64,000 bases of DNA from assembly GCA_028023455.1 (NCBI GenBank), contig JAQFVV010006732.1, positions 60,001 through 124,000 on the forward strand, given 5' to 3'. Position 1 is the stretch's first letter. Each line of letters starts with the position of its first letter. Below are positions 1-14,559 of this stretch, piece by piece. Below the pieces are notes generated by a model, which searched no databases, was not told where the DNA came from, and saw nothing but the letters and a program-made list of their open reading frames with translations. A program made the position numbers and the translations under genes. This stretch comes from Epiperipatus broadwayi. Taxonomy: Eukaryota > Onychophora > Udeonychophora > Euonychophora > Peripatidae.

Positions 1-1776
1 ATTTCTTTTTAGGGGAAAAAAAATATTATTATTTAAAAGTTATTATTTTTTAGAATTAGTTTATAGTTTATAAAGTTCTTATTTCATTATTTTAAATTGA
101 CTTGGATATCCACATATATTTGATTTGTGCATTCCTTAACAAATATTTAGGTAAGATTACTTTTAGATTCTTCTGTACGACCAGCGTTCAGACTTTACTA
201 ATATAATAATTTTTTATAGGTATTTCTTTACCCATTAAATTTCCAATTTATTTGCCTTTTAAAACTGTCAAAACTTAGTCTTTTAAACCATAAAGACTTA
301 ACAAGGCAAGTATTTATGTAATCATTATTATTTACCATCTTTACTAAGTTATATACTTAGATTTATAATTTACAAATACTTTCTTCATAAAGAAATATTT
401 CTCTTTCTTTAAAATATCTGTTTTATAAAATTAATTACAATCAGCTTTTAAATTTATAGAAGGTCCAACATATTACTTTTATGCATCTAGTAACTCTCCT
501 AGTTAATGCAGCGTTTGTTAAATTTTTAGTATAAAGTCTCCAATACATTTTATCCTTATACGGTGTTTTCATGACTATTTGATAGTAAATTGACCTTCGA
601 TCGAAACGATCAATAGGAAATTATAATTAAATTAACACTGCATATTTATCGGTAAAACTTTTATAAATTATTTAAAATTACTCTCTTATAATTTTAAAAC
701 GATTATGAGAGCGTCTATAATTTTTCTTAGCTATCTCTAATAGCACACTTTACTTTAAAAATTACAATCATAATTCCCCTCCGAACAATTGAACCTTGGT
801 TTTATACCGGAATCAACTCCCTACTTGATTGGTAAATTAAACAATTAACTTGCTAGCTTATTTACATATTTTACCAACAATACAGAATTAAAAATAAATA
901 ATGACTTATTTAATATTTATTATTTATTACATTATTAAATTCTTAAATTAATCTTTATCATTTATTTAAATCCATTAAACATTTTTTTTAAAATATACTT
1001 TCTTACTTTATTTCACTTTTAACTTTTATAAGATTATTTTTTATAAACAAATTAAGTCTATTTTTATTCGTTATGTTTTTTTTTAAACAGTATTTTAAAA
1101 ATCAGATTTAATATTTCACATTAATTATCTTTATTTTTATTTCGCGATAACCAATATAATATTTATAAATTTTATAACAGAATTTTAAAATAGTTTTGCA
1201 ACTTTACTAAAAAAACTCACAAGCATGTGTGTATGTGTTTAACTACCATCTGTTTTACAACACAGCTACAAACGCTTGTAATAATCTAAAAATAATCTAA
1301 CAATTTCATTTTTAAAAATAAATATTTTTAAAATAAATAATATCTTATAACAACTTTTAAAATAATAATTCGATATTATTAAAATCAAATATTAATCTTC
1401 TATTATGTACTACTAATAATTAAAATATTTATATTCACTTATTAAATATTAATCTTTATCAACAATAAATATATGCATTTAATTTTAACTTGTCTTTTTT
1501 TAAAACTTTAACTTTAAACATTTATTTATTAAATTTATTAATGCAGTATTGATTATGGCCAGTTTTCCCAACCATATACTATTATCATCCCTATTGAAAC
1601 GTCTCTCTCAAACATCAGCACAATTTTCACATATCAAATATTCATAGATTACTTTAATTACACTTTTTAAAAGATTGTTATAAATAAAATTAACATCATA
1701 TAGCTAAATATATCTTAAATTTAAAATTTTTTAAATAGATTGATACAACAATTTATGGAGACCCATACAAAAGGGC

Positions 1777-1779
<3 letters not shown>
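1..1779 (-). mobile_element. LTR-like repeat, copy A (truncated by window start)
   Basis: Read on the minus strand, this segment aligns along its whole length with the plus strand from 57715 to about 59500. Shared landmarks in the same order include GTGCCCTTTTGTATGGGTC next to (TA)n, an ACACACATGCTTG block followed by AAAGTTGCAAAACTA, a TATA box followed by TTCAATTGTT, the block CTTGCCTTGTTAAGTCTTT, and ACGCTGGTCGT near the far end. The copies are clearly diverged, with conserved blocks separated by drifted AT-rich sequence. No protein-coding reading frame is visible. A TATA promoter in a repeat starting TGT beside (TA)n suggests a long terminal repeat, but no second flanking LTR or target duplication can be seen. 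The homology is clear; the class is inference. Confidence 0.6.
800..806 (-). promoter_or_regulatory. TATA box of LTR-like copy A
   Basis: TATAAAA on the minus strand. The second copy has TATAAAA at the equivalent place (58639-58645), followed in both by TTCAATTGTT. Conservation between two otherwise diverged copies supports a real core promoter, though activity is unknown. Confidence 0.45.

Positions 1780-1780
<1 letters not shown>

Positions 1781-1816
<36 letters not shown>
1781..1816. repeat. (TA)n microsatellite
   Basis: A pure TA run directly abutting the TGTGCCC terminus (minus strand) of LTR-like copy A; the same junction recurs at 57714. Confidence 0.9.
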
Positions 1817-1819
<3 letters not shown>

Positions 1820-1885
1820 TATATGAAGATATTTATATTATATATATATCTATATCATATACATTCCATTACAATATATATATAT

Positions 1886-2022
1886 ATGCTTTTTATCTGC
1901 AGATATCAAGCTGTTTTGATAAAATCAAAGATTATTAACGCTAAAAATTTTAACATGCATCAAGACAACACAAATAGACAGCATCTTGAAAAAATATAGA
2001 AAAATATAATATTATATATACA
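1886..2022 (+). repeat. dispersed repeat, copy 1 (partner at 7105-7232)
   Basis: From TGCTTTTTAT through GATAAAATCAAAGATTATTA and CAACACAAATAGACA to CATCTTG plus an A-rich tail, this matches the minus strand of 7105-7232. Only scattered differences and small gaps separate them. No coding potential is seen. It lies between (TA)n and the foldback starting at about 2040. The family is unknown. Confidence 0.6.
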
Positions 2023-2039
2023 TATATTTATAATCAATA

Positions 2040-2300
2040 ATAAGTATACATATTTTTAAGAATATGTCAGTAAATAGTTTTTTTTTTTCATGTACAAATA
2101 GGAATTTCATTAATTTAAATATAATTGTTTGTTGAAAAAAGTTTATTATTGTTGTACACATTCTCATATACATGTGTACACACACACACACACACAAATA
2201 TTTTTCGGCAAACAATTTTATTTAAATTAATGAGATTCCTATTTGCACATGCAAATAAAAAACAACTTACTGAAGTATCCTTAAAACTATGTACACTTAT
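2040..2300. repeat. foldback (inverted) repeat with arms of about 100 bp
   Basis: The left arm (about 2040-2143) and right arm (about 2204-2300) are reverse complements with mismatches. The strongest pairing is around CAAATAGGAATTTCATTAA against TTAATGAGATTCCTATTTG. The loop holds a (CA)n run at 2178-2197. Short frames on both strands here are mirror images of the repeat, not genes. It resembles a foldback or MITE-type element, but no target duplication was identified. Confidence 0.6.
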
Positions 2301-2330
2301 AAACATATATATATATTGTAACAAAATACA

Positions 2331-5300
2331 AAAAATAAATAGTGACATTATTTTTATATCAAATAGATGTCTTTCAACAATAAAAATCCCCATTCCTCTT
2401 TTCCACACATATAAAATACTGATAAGAGTTGTGAAGAAATAATTCATAGATGCACATTGGCACTATTCATAAATAATTAAAAATATCAATAAATAAATAT
2501 TTCAACAAGATTGGGGAAAATAAAATCAAACTCTTATTTCATTTTCTTTCAGATTTACTTATGTGTATATGGTTTATTTGTGCACCACTAGGTTATCTAG
2601 ACCTAGATAAAGTTACTTTAGATAAAACTTATAGGTGTACCTGGTTTGAACCCAATTGGTACCTTATTTATAACAGTGTGTAGGATTTTCCATTGAAAAC
2701 CATATCTGTTTGCACTTGTATTAAGGGAAAAAACAATCTTATTATTCTTTACTATTGCAAATAATTTATAGATAAATTATTACCTAACATTTTGACATCA
2801 TAAATTCAGATTTAACATTTCATAAATGTTACTAGCTCAGTATAGTATCATAGATTATCAGATGCTTTGATGGTCATCATATCTCTTGTGATGACTCACA
2901 AATGACAACCATACCTAGTTAGAAACATTTTTATATATAGCCATTAAACACATTTCTTTCATCTATTTATAATTAGTATGATAGTGACAAAGATGATGTT
3001 TCTAGCCACAGTTTTATAATTAATTCACAACACAAATCATATCTATTACATATATAATCACTCACTAAAATATTGTTATATTTAAATTATGACTTAAAGA
3101 TTGACATTCATCAATGATGATGATGAATAAACTATTTTCACAAGACAATGATTAACTCTTAATAAATATATATGCCTCTTTTAATAAAAACAAATTAAAA
3201 TGTATTACTGATCAATCATTGATAATACTGAAAGAAAATTTATATAATTAATAATAATTAATTACATTTAAATAATAATAACACTAACCAAAAATCCCCC
3301 CTTCCCTTAATAAAACATAAACTCAATGTTCATATTGTATATTGTGATATGTGTGCCTTTATTACTTTAGTGGGTTAATAAAAAAAATCTCATATCCTAG
3401 AATCATTTTAATTTTAAAAATAAATACTCAATGCATGCATATACTTACCTATAGTGTATAACACACATTTTTATATTTACAAATTTAAACATAATATCAA
3501 TCAAGAAATAAGCAGAGAAAGGTTTATTAGATCATAAAAATAAGAACATTAATTAAATGTGCTTCAAATTACCCACCTCAATTTACAGCAATCTTGATCC
3601 TTATCCATTTTAAAAATCTATCTCTCATAATGCTAAATTTCTACCCATATCAATTTATATATCCATTCTCAACAAATATATATATATATATAAGTAAGCA
3701 TAGTTATATTATTAAGTGCATGAGTGTATGTCAATTTCCATTATGAACAAACACTATATTAAACCCTTTACATGCAATAAAAATTAACATATTTCATAAT
3801 ACTTAAATTAATACACAATAAACATTTTATAAAATAAAATACACATATAAATGGTTCATGTAATGATAATCTAAGAATACACAATATATTAACAGGCTCA
3901 ATATTTATTATTATCGATAATCTTCTTTAATAATTGATTCTCATTTTAATATTTAAAGAGAGAGATAAATGGATTTATTATTTAAAAAGGTTTGTTAATA
4001 GTCACTGATAGAATTATAATTAAAATCCATATCACCAGTTATAATTTTCCTCTCAATGTACAGACAGTTTCAGAACATCCAACAAATTTCATTTTGAAGT
4101 CAGCTTATTTAAGGTTGAAAATTTGAAATCAGTCACACACCAATATGGAATACATGTAGATTTACCAATTGCAGTGGTTACTGGAACAGTCCTATTTTGG
4201 GCTTGGCTTGCAATTCTTCTGTTTTACTGTGATGGTGATGAGTATGATGATAAAATACATTACTACTTTATGAAGCATTTTATCATTGGGATGGTTTTTT
4301 TTCATTTCTTCTGGGTGTAATTACTTTTGATATACAGATTGATATTTCTATTTTTCATATATTTTAACATTCTGCTTTGTGTTTTGATTCAAATTCAGCA
4401 AATGACATAGGTAAAATAGCATTAGCAAAGGTTGATTTCTTCTTTAATCTTTGGAGATCAGACAAAAGATGTTTTAAATACTTTTAGATTTAAACTTCTC
4501 TTCTGGTGTGCATAAGTTCTTTGGATAGGACATTGGAGATCCCAACAAAAGATCTTTCTACCCCATCATGTTGATGTAGAAACCCTCAACTATAAAACAG
4601 AAATATACTGCTTGGTTTCTGAAAGGCTATTAGAGTTATGCTTCCTTTAACTGCCTTATTTTTAGACTGTATACATGCTTAGTCTCTCTGATTACATTAC
4701 ACATATTTTTTGTTACTGAAACACATGGTAATCTATAAATCAAGGCATCTTGACAAAGTCTTAAAAATTGACAATTTTCTTTTAAAATTTATTACTTAGT
4801 ATGGTCCACAAATGTTTTGCGTTCTATTATTTCACTAGTGTACTGATCTGGGCTCTATTATTTTAATAGCACCCCCCCATTTCTCAACTCTAAAATTGCC
4901 TTTTTCTCTCTCAGACATGTGGATATCAGCAGAACTGTCAACTGGACATTATTGTGAAACACTTTAATATAAAATAAGAATAACTGTTCTTAAATAAAAT
5001 AACTTTTTAATAAGACTACTAAAAAATTATTTAAATAAAACTCTTTTTTTAAATATATTTGTAAATGCTTATGCTTTGTTTTCCTTGTACATACAAGCAC
5101 ATATATACATTGTGACAGAATGGGTTTGAACCCAGTCACAAATAATATTATAGATGATGGTAATTAAATGTATATGTAGATGTATATATATACTATAAAT
5201 TTTATTATGTGGTGGTTACATAAATACACAAATGGGGGGGGGGCTCTGTCATTTTGAAACGATATATACATGCATGTGATGAATGTGTGTATGAATGCGT

Positions 5301-7100
5301 TAGGTAGTTGGAAGGAGAGAGAAATGAGATTTTTATTTCACGTTAGAAAAGCTTAGAAGTTTCCATCAGAAATGAAATTTTACTTTCTTTTGTTTACAAG
5401 AAAAGCAGTGATGAAAGCTTTTCACATGTCAACCAAAATCTGATTAGACAGCAATTAGAAACAGTAAGTGAGATCAAAAGAACATTCTAGAATGAATAGA
5501 GGGGACTGTAAAAGAGATGCACCCATAATGCTCAGGGTCTTGTCCCTGCAGAGATTCAGCCATTGACAGTGGAATTGTGAATCCAATTTTAAAAGTTTTA
5601 AAATTTTAATCTTACAAAATGGTGGATCAAAAGGAAGTGTTCGTGTAAGAGCATAATGTATTGGATTCAAACCCCTAATTCTAACTAACTGCAGCTGTTT
5701 CATCTAACAATACCAAGATGTTTCAGAATAAAAAATAATTACCAACGTCAGAACCAAAGCGAGTCTCATCAAACAACAGCCATACATGAATACAAAGATC
5801 AAGAATCTTCACACTGAATTTCATGTATATTACCTGTGATGACTGGCATTCTCAGAAATAAATAAATATTTTTCCACAAATTCCCTAGGAAAATTCAGGT
5901 AAAGAACTTTTTGTATTGATTTTTTTTATGAGAAAGAAATTGTTAACCATTTATCATAAGTGAATATGATACTTCAATTAACTTAATAAAAAAAACTTTC
6001 TTAAATTCTTATGTTGTAGACATTAATAGAGCAATTAGTATATGAGGTCACATGGAATAAACTTTTTCTATCGACTTTCACTACTTTGATTTATTTTTAG
6101 TAAACATATTGGAAAGAATGTTGCATGTGTGTGTATCAAAATGGCAGAGTATTAATTATAATTATGTTTAAAAGGGTTGAGGGTTGAATTAAATTTGTTT
6201 TATCTTAAACATCAAAAGAATAATAATGGTCTTTGGAAGTATTTAAATAAAATCTGATTTGATAGTGAAACTTTAGAAATCTTATTGTGATATTTTTTTG
6301 TATGTTTTTTTTTTTTTAATGTGTTTCAAAACTCTTTCTCCCATTCACATCTACTCCTGGCCATAACCTCACCCTACCATGAGACTGAGATAGCTGATGA
6401 TCAAAAATCTCTCTCACATTTTTAAGATAGTGGTTCTTGTTGGTAATATATTCACTTCAAATAATTCTTATATTCGTATAAGATTGGCACATGGAATCCT
6501 ATGGATGACCATAAATACATGTTGGAAATGTAAACAGTTAATGAGAACAAATTCAGAAGATGTTTTGATCAACAGTAATTAAGTCAAAACCGTTTTAATT
6601 AAATATACATATGTAGGCATGCATATTTTTTTGTGTGTAAGTGTATTAGGTGAATTTATTCTATAGTGAAGAGGGGTTTTTGTTACAACATATATTCAAA
6701 CATACAAATCCTGCTTATTAAAAATAATCCAAGTGATTTGAGAGCTATAAATTGTTAATATTTTATTTTTAAATTTTATAAAATATATCAGTAAGACAAG
6801 TATTAGAATCAAAGTATTATTAAAGAAAGAATATTATAATCTATTATATATAAATCAACTTTAAAGAAGATTAAATACGCAAACTTAGAAAAATGATTTA
6901 TTGAGTTTGTGTCTTCAGACAACTATTTATATATGCCTTAAAATTTTAACTTTTAAGCACAACTTTAATCCATCCAAAGTATATATTGTCTTTTAGTTAC
7001 TAATACAAAGTTGAATAGAGAAACAAATATTTCTCCCAGATTTTGAGGTCTTTTTTTTGGAATTTGTTATGTATGGTTTGAACTCAATACCCTAAAGTAT
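2331..7100. other. AT-rich non-coding stretch
   Basis: No gene is recognised. There are short AT microsatellites and homopolymer runs. The open frame 4123-4320 (65 codons, hydrophobic) has no recognisable family. Three sites resemble a tRNA box B, GGTTTGAACCCA or close, at about 2641, 5127 and 7076. They may be relics of tRNA-derived SINEs, but no box A was found upstream, so this is only suggestive. Confidence 0.5.
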
Positions 7101-7104
7101 ATAT

Positions 7105-7232
7105 TATATTTTATTATTCTTTATTTTTCCAAGATGTTGTCTATTTGTGTTGTATTGTACTGTGTTAAAATTCTCAGTGTTAATAATCTTTGATTTTATC
7201 AAAACTTGATATATTTGGATAAAAAGCAAACA
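7105..7232 (-). repeat. dispersed repeat, copy 2 (partner at 1886-2022)
   Basis: The minus strand carries the same ordered blocks as 1886-2022: TGCTTTTTATC, GATAAAATCAAAGATTATTA, CAACACAAATAGACA and CATCTTGG with an A/T-rich tail. The two copies are in opposite orientation about 5.2 kb apart. Confidence 0.6.
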
Positions 7233-8272
<1,040 letters not shown>

Positions 8273-8459
8273 TTTGATGTCATAGTCATGGACTTGAAAA
8301 CTGCCCACCTGATTTTAATTGAACCCTATCCAAACCTTATTTTTTGTTTTATTTTGACTAAATCATGTTGTTTTATTTTTACAATGCATTTGCAGCAACT
8401 TTCCTTTATTTATGATAAAAATTGTGTATATTATGAAAAAAATCATGTTTATTTGTAAA

Positions 8460-8531
8460 GCATTGGTGGGCTAGCAGTTAGCTTAGCTGGCTTCCAAGCA
8501 GCTGGCCCGGGTTCTTTTCCCTGTCAATGCA
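8460..8531 (+). tRNA. tRNA-Gly(UCC)-like sequence, probably a pseudogene or SINE head
   Basis: The 72-nt sequence follows the layout of eukaryotic tRNA-Gly(UCC). The acceptor stem GCATTGG pairs with TCAATGC (one G-T pair). The anticodon loop is CTTCCAA with anticodon TCC, and GCCCGGGTTC begins the T arm. Decay shows as a G:G mismatch closing the anticodon stem, a mismatch in the T stem, and a T loop reading TTCTTTT instead of TTCGA, which damages box B. An A-rich tract follows within about 15 nt, as in a tRNA-derived SINE or a retroposed tRNA. A functional gene is unlikely. Confidence 0.6.
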
Positions 8532-9832
8532 TTTGACATATAGAAAAAAAAAAGAAAAAAAATACGTTTACGTTCCCTTTGTTTTAAAAAATTTTGACAC
8601 TAACAAGTATTCATAGACTATTGAATTGATATAATTGCTGTATTAATAATTGCTCCAATTGTGTGGTTTCTATCTTACAAGATAACAGTTGATATCCTAT
8701 TTCCTAAGCACAAATTCCAACTTAATCCACAAATTACATGTAAAGCAATCTTGATACGTAGTTTGAATTAATTAATGTAACCTGGCACATATTTATAAGC
8801 CAATATAATATAATCGATCTTTATTATGTGTAATTTTGAACACACTTCGACAACGATGCACACACAAATATTTGAATTTGTATTCCAATTTCCAAAAATG
8901 CAGAACATTTTGTGATACAGTGACAAACTAAACCGTAAGAGAAAGCAAAATACTATCTGTCTCAAAGTTGACATTTTAGTTGTATTTATATGCAAGATAA
9001 TTTCCATTATCTAACGTTAAATGTTTTTGGAAATATTTAATTTTGTTTAAACATTTCACTATAGTTGTATAAAATATAATTAAAACGTTTGGGTGATATT
9101 TATTTAAATAACTTGGAATCAATTTAATTGTTAATTACATTTGTGCTCATTATAATTGTATTTATTGCTATAATTTTCTTGTTCAGTAATACAAATTTAC
9201 ACTTACACATCATAATAAGTAAAGATAAACTTAAGGAACTAAAACAACACTCTGATTATGATGGCATTTGAAAGTAAAGAAACAGTGATTATTTTCCAAG
9301 TAAGCTAATGGTTAAATAATGAGAGTTGTATATATTTTTCGTATTAAAACAATATAATTAATAAGATCTCTAACTATGATAGATCTGGAAAACGTAGATG
9401 AAAGATAAACTCTATATCTGTTTAAAATCTCACAACTCATCCAGTGCAAATTCACAAATTGTCTTGAAATTATATTTGTGGTTAATAGATTTGATCTTAC
9501 AATGCTTGCTACTAAAATTACTAACCATTCATTAACAGTATATTTATATTTTTATTCGTTATTAAATATTACAAATTATTTAAAATTTAAACTGTATAAT
9601 TTGATGTAATAAATAATGTTGAATCTGGTAGAACCAATCAAAATTTCAGAGATTTTCTTCTTCTCACTTTAAAAACTTATGGAAAACTGTTCAATCAATA
9701 GATTATTTTGATAGATATGTGACTTATATTACTTGATTTATTATAAACATTCTTTTACAAATGTAATTATTAGCTTTTTTTTTTTTACAAACGTAATGAG
9801 CTAAATAAAAAGATGAAATCTGATTTTTTTTT
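8532..9832. other. AT-rich non-coding stretch
   Basis: Nothing recognisable apart from A-rich and T-rich runs. Confidence 0.45.
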
Positions 9833-9992
<160 letters not shown>

Positions 9993-10462
9993 GTTACCTT
10001 ATATATATATAAAGTGAGTGCAATTAATAGATAGTATATTTACAAGTGACAGATAAATAAACTTCATTACCTCATTTCTGCTATTTTGCACTCAATGTTT
10101 AAACGGCGCATATGAAATTATTGTAAACGATGTCTAGTTATAAAATAGAATTGATGTCAATATCATGCAAAATCAAGCAGTTTTACATTAATTTATATTC
10201 TAACTTTTTCACTGATGCAGAAAATAGGGATGAAAATTTTAGCTTTAATGGGTTCGATGCTGTGGTGAATTGTTTTATTTTAATAATAACTTCAGTTATT
10301 TAAAATAGAGGTTGCTTTATGATGCTTCAATGACAAATAGATGCAATTTATTTTTTGTTTTGTAATTTACTCAGTGCTTAAAATTCAAATAAAATCAGTA
10401 GCTTGTAAGATATTGATAGAATGTTTGTTTTAAAAGATAAGGGTTAAAATAATAAATATTTT

Positions 10463-11070
<608 letters not shown>

Positions 11071-14000
11071 TATGAAGAATATATATCTTACATGGAGAAT
11101 AAAATGATGGTTGAATAAACTGTTTTTTTTTAAAAGAAAAACATAGGAATATGCAAAATCAAGTATTAATGACACTTTAATGATAGTAATAGCATTTGAG
11201 TATCTGAAACAATGATACTTTTAGGTGGCTGATTATTTAAGATCGTTTGATTGGTATAGCAATGCTGAAACATCTCAGAACATTTTAATTAATGATAGAA
11301 ACAGGTCAACTGAATTGTTATGACAGTATTCCATTTTTTTTTCAGGAAGAACAGATAAGTGTCACATTCTGCGATCTATTTGAGAGCGAAACGGCACAAT
11401 CTTTAGACAACAACTATCAAGAAAACTTATTCTAGAAACAATATTTCTTTTCAACACAAAAAAAAGTTATTCTAGCTTGAATTCTCTAACTATATATGTT
11501 ATATCATGGGTACTCAAAGAATGAAAGAATTTCAAAGTCAATCATTGTAAGTATTCTGAGGCTTAATATTTGCAGGAAGAAAATATGTAATAAAAATTAT
11601 TTTCCAAATTTGTAATAGACTGTTATTTTGTTATTGTTGTTTTATTTATTCATTTCTTCATTACAGAAGTAAAACGTATTTACACAAAAATAATACATAT
11701 TTACACAAAGTATATTATCTTTCTATGGCCTAGTTTCGCGTTTATACAGAAAAAGGATATAATAAACATTTATTAATTACATTTTTTTTATTTTTATGTT
11801 TTAAACATAATAAAAATAAATTAATGACAATAATAGTTAAATAGATAACACGTTATTATTATTTAATTAATATATTTTTAATTTTGAGTCTTTACTTTAG
11901 GTAAATTGAAAAGTAATTAACGAATATGTTGATTTCTCACTCCATTTCCTATTTAATATAAGAGTACGTTGCTATATACAATATATTGTTATTAAGAGAC
12001 ATCAAGTAGTTTAAATAATTATTATATTTTTCAAAAAAAAATTTTGAATGAAAAACTTTAAAAATTCATCAAGTTATGAAATCGGATTTTTATAATAAAT
12101 CCTTTTTTTATTATGTAGTAAATTAATTATTTTTTTAAGTAACAGAAGTATTTTAGTATTGGTATAGTTGACATTTTTATGAACTGTTTATATGTTTATA
12201 GAAAATCTTATAAAAATTCACATATAAACAACACTGAATTATTTTTTTATTCCAATGACAGATATCAGATTTGTGTCCATATGCACATATAAACCAAAAT
12301 TCACTATTCATTTGTCTTTCAAATTGTAACACTATATTGTAAGTTGTTGGTGCTTATATGGGATATAGCCCAAGAATAAATACCAAAAAAAATGTAATTA
12401 TTAATAATTTTGTTACAAACTAAGTATTACTTATGCAATAGTTTTGTAAAATATAAAAAAAAATGATATCATCATAATAAGATTTTTTTTGAATACATTT
12501 ATTTTAAAAAAGACAACTATTAAAAAGTTTGTTATAGCATAGAGAAGTAGTTTGTACTTGCCAAATGTAGAATTACCCTTGTGAAACAGTAAGAAAACTA
12601 TTTTTAATAAGTTTACCAACAATAAATTATATTTTTAGTTTTAATATTTATTTCTTTTTTTGATGATAACTAACCCTAAATTTTCCATTATTTATCTAAT
12701 ATTTTATTATAGTAACATTTTGAATAGGAAAATAGTCAGTGATTATCTAGCATTTTAATCTAGTATTTTTTTGAATAGATAAATTTATGATTTTCAAGCT
12801 CCATTGTTGTAGATAAAAACTCTGTTTAAATATTTATTTTTATATTTTTAAAATGCCAAATATTATTTTTTAAAATGTCTATTGTTTGTAATAAACATGT
12901 TATTATCAATATATTATATAGAAAAAAGATTAAATTGTAAAAATATAATATTAAAATAAGAGGAATATTAAAAAAAGATTCACAATATCCTATATATAAT
13001 AATATAAGATGATTTCATCTAAAATAATTAAATAAAACACTTAGATATCTGTTTCAAATAAAAGTACATAAGATAAGTAGTTGTAATTAAAAAAAATCAT
13101 TAACAAAATTCAAGTATAAAATATTTAATCAGAATGTATAAGTACATTAATATTTTATATAAAATAAATTGAAAATCCATGATAAAATAAAGGTAAATTC
13201 TTCTGTAGATTTTCAATACTTTATATTAGATGATGGAAATAGTCCAAAATATAAATACATTTAGAATACTATCATCACAAATCTTCAGAAAACAATGGTA
13301 AAATCTGTATTATGTTTTTATGTCAAAATTAATTACTCTTAAAAGATTTATCTTTAGCTTGTAATTAACCTGTGTTATACATCTTATTTCTTTGTTACAA
13401 AAGTTTAATTTGTTTTAAAAAAAATACTACACTTTTTGTGTGTAATTATGACATTAAAAATCTCTAGAATATTTTTTGAAGTAATATACAGAATAAATTA
13501 GATTATATACCATCAGGAATCAAGAAACGTTTTATGCATATTAAATCACACAAGAGATGGCCACTAATGCTATCAACTATTTTTTTTTACATAACAGCAA
13601 CAATCTTCATTGAGCTTTCAAGTATTGATATTTATATAGAAATATTATAATTTAATGCATACTATCATAAATTTTTACAAAGCCCTCAACAACTGTTTGC
13701 AATTTAATTATGTCCATAAGGTTTCATAAAAATAAAGATTAATTGCAATATCCAGTTAGCCACGACATATGATAATACAATAACAAGAATAATTAATAAA
13801 AGATAACATACTAAAATAAATAAATAAAACATAAGTTCATTAAGTTATATTATAACATACACTATAATTACTCTTAGTTATTGCATTTGCTAATTATTTG
13901 GAATAATTTAACATCTATTCTGTTTATATCCAAAACATATCTCAATGAATGACAACTCTAGAAATTTAAGTTATGTATACACCTATATATAATATTTTAT

Positions 14001-14367
14001 AATTTATTTCTAAATATTATCAGAGAAAACTTTATTCATTCCCTAATTAATAATTTAGAACAAAGTAAATCTTTCCTTTCATACCAATCACATTCTCTAA
14101 GCTATCAATATTTACACTTTCAAAACATATTCCTTAATATACTCTTACAATTAACATAATGTCTTATATAATCTAATATGATCCACTGACATAACAAATT
14201 TAATGAATCGTTTTTTATGCTAGCATTAGTGTAATGAATAAAATAAATAAATGTTTTTTTTTTTAAGTAAGGAAAAATAAAAATCTCAGGGTTTTTCTCT
14301 GGTATTGTATCAAATAAACAATGATATAGTGTTAATAAGCATTTATTTATATAGTGTGATGTTTATA
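11071..14367. other. AT-rich non-coding stretch
   Basis: No gene, RNA or clear element recognised. Poly-A/T tracts and short AT repeats only. Confidence 0.5.
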
Positions 14368-14545
14368 ATTGTAAATACATTAAATATCAGCCTTTTACAG
14401 CTATTGTACATGTGCTTTTATGAGTGTTAAATAATAAATGAATATTTTCACTGTATTGGCAGTGAAAGTATTCATTTATTATTTAACACTCGTAAAAGTG
14501 CATGTACAATAGCTGTAAAAGGCTGATATTTAATGTATTTACAAT
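14368..14545. repeat. 178-bp near-perfect hairpin (foldback element)
   Basis: Two arms of about 86 bp are reverse complements, separated by a few bases at 14454-14459. By eye there are only about four mismatches between the arms, all transitions. The outer ends read ATTGTAAATACATTAAATAT and its complement. The motif ACAATGATATAGTGTT at about 14319 recurs as ACAATGATATAATGTT at 14541, so near-identical 16-bp direct repeats bracket or touch the hairpin. It could be a foldback MITE or a locus transcribed into a long hairpin RNA. No coding potential. Confidence 0.85.
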
Positions 14546-14559
14546 GATATAATGTTGCA

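Noticed and set aside
2012-2447. Overlapping frames on both strands with similar proteins
   Set aside because: They mirror each other because the DNA is a foldback repeat; no coding evidence.
4123-4320. Small hydrophobic membrane-like protein
   Set aside because: Only 65 codons, no recognisable family, no splice or promoter context; likely chance.
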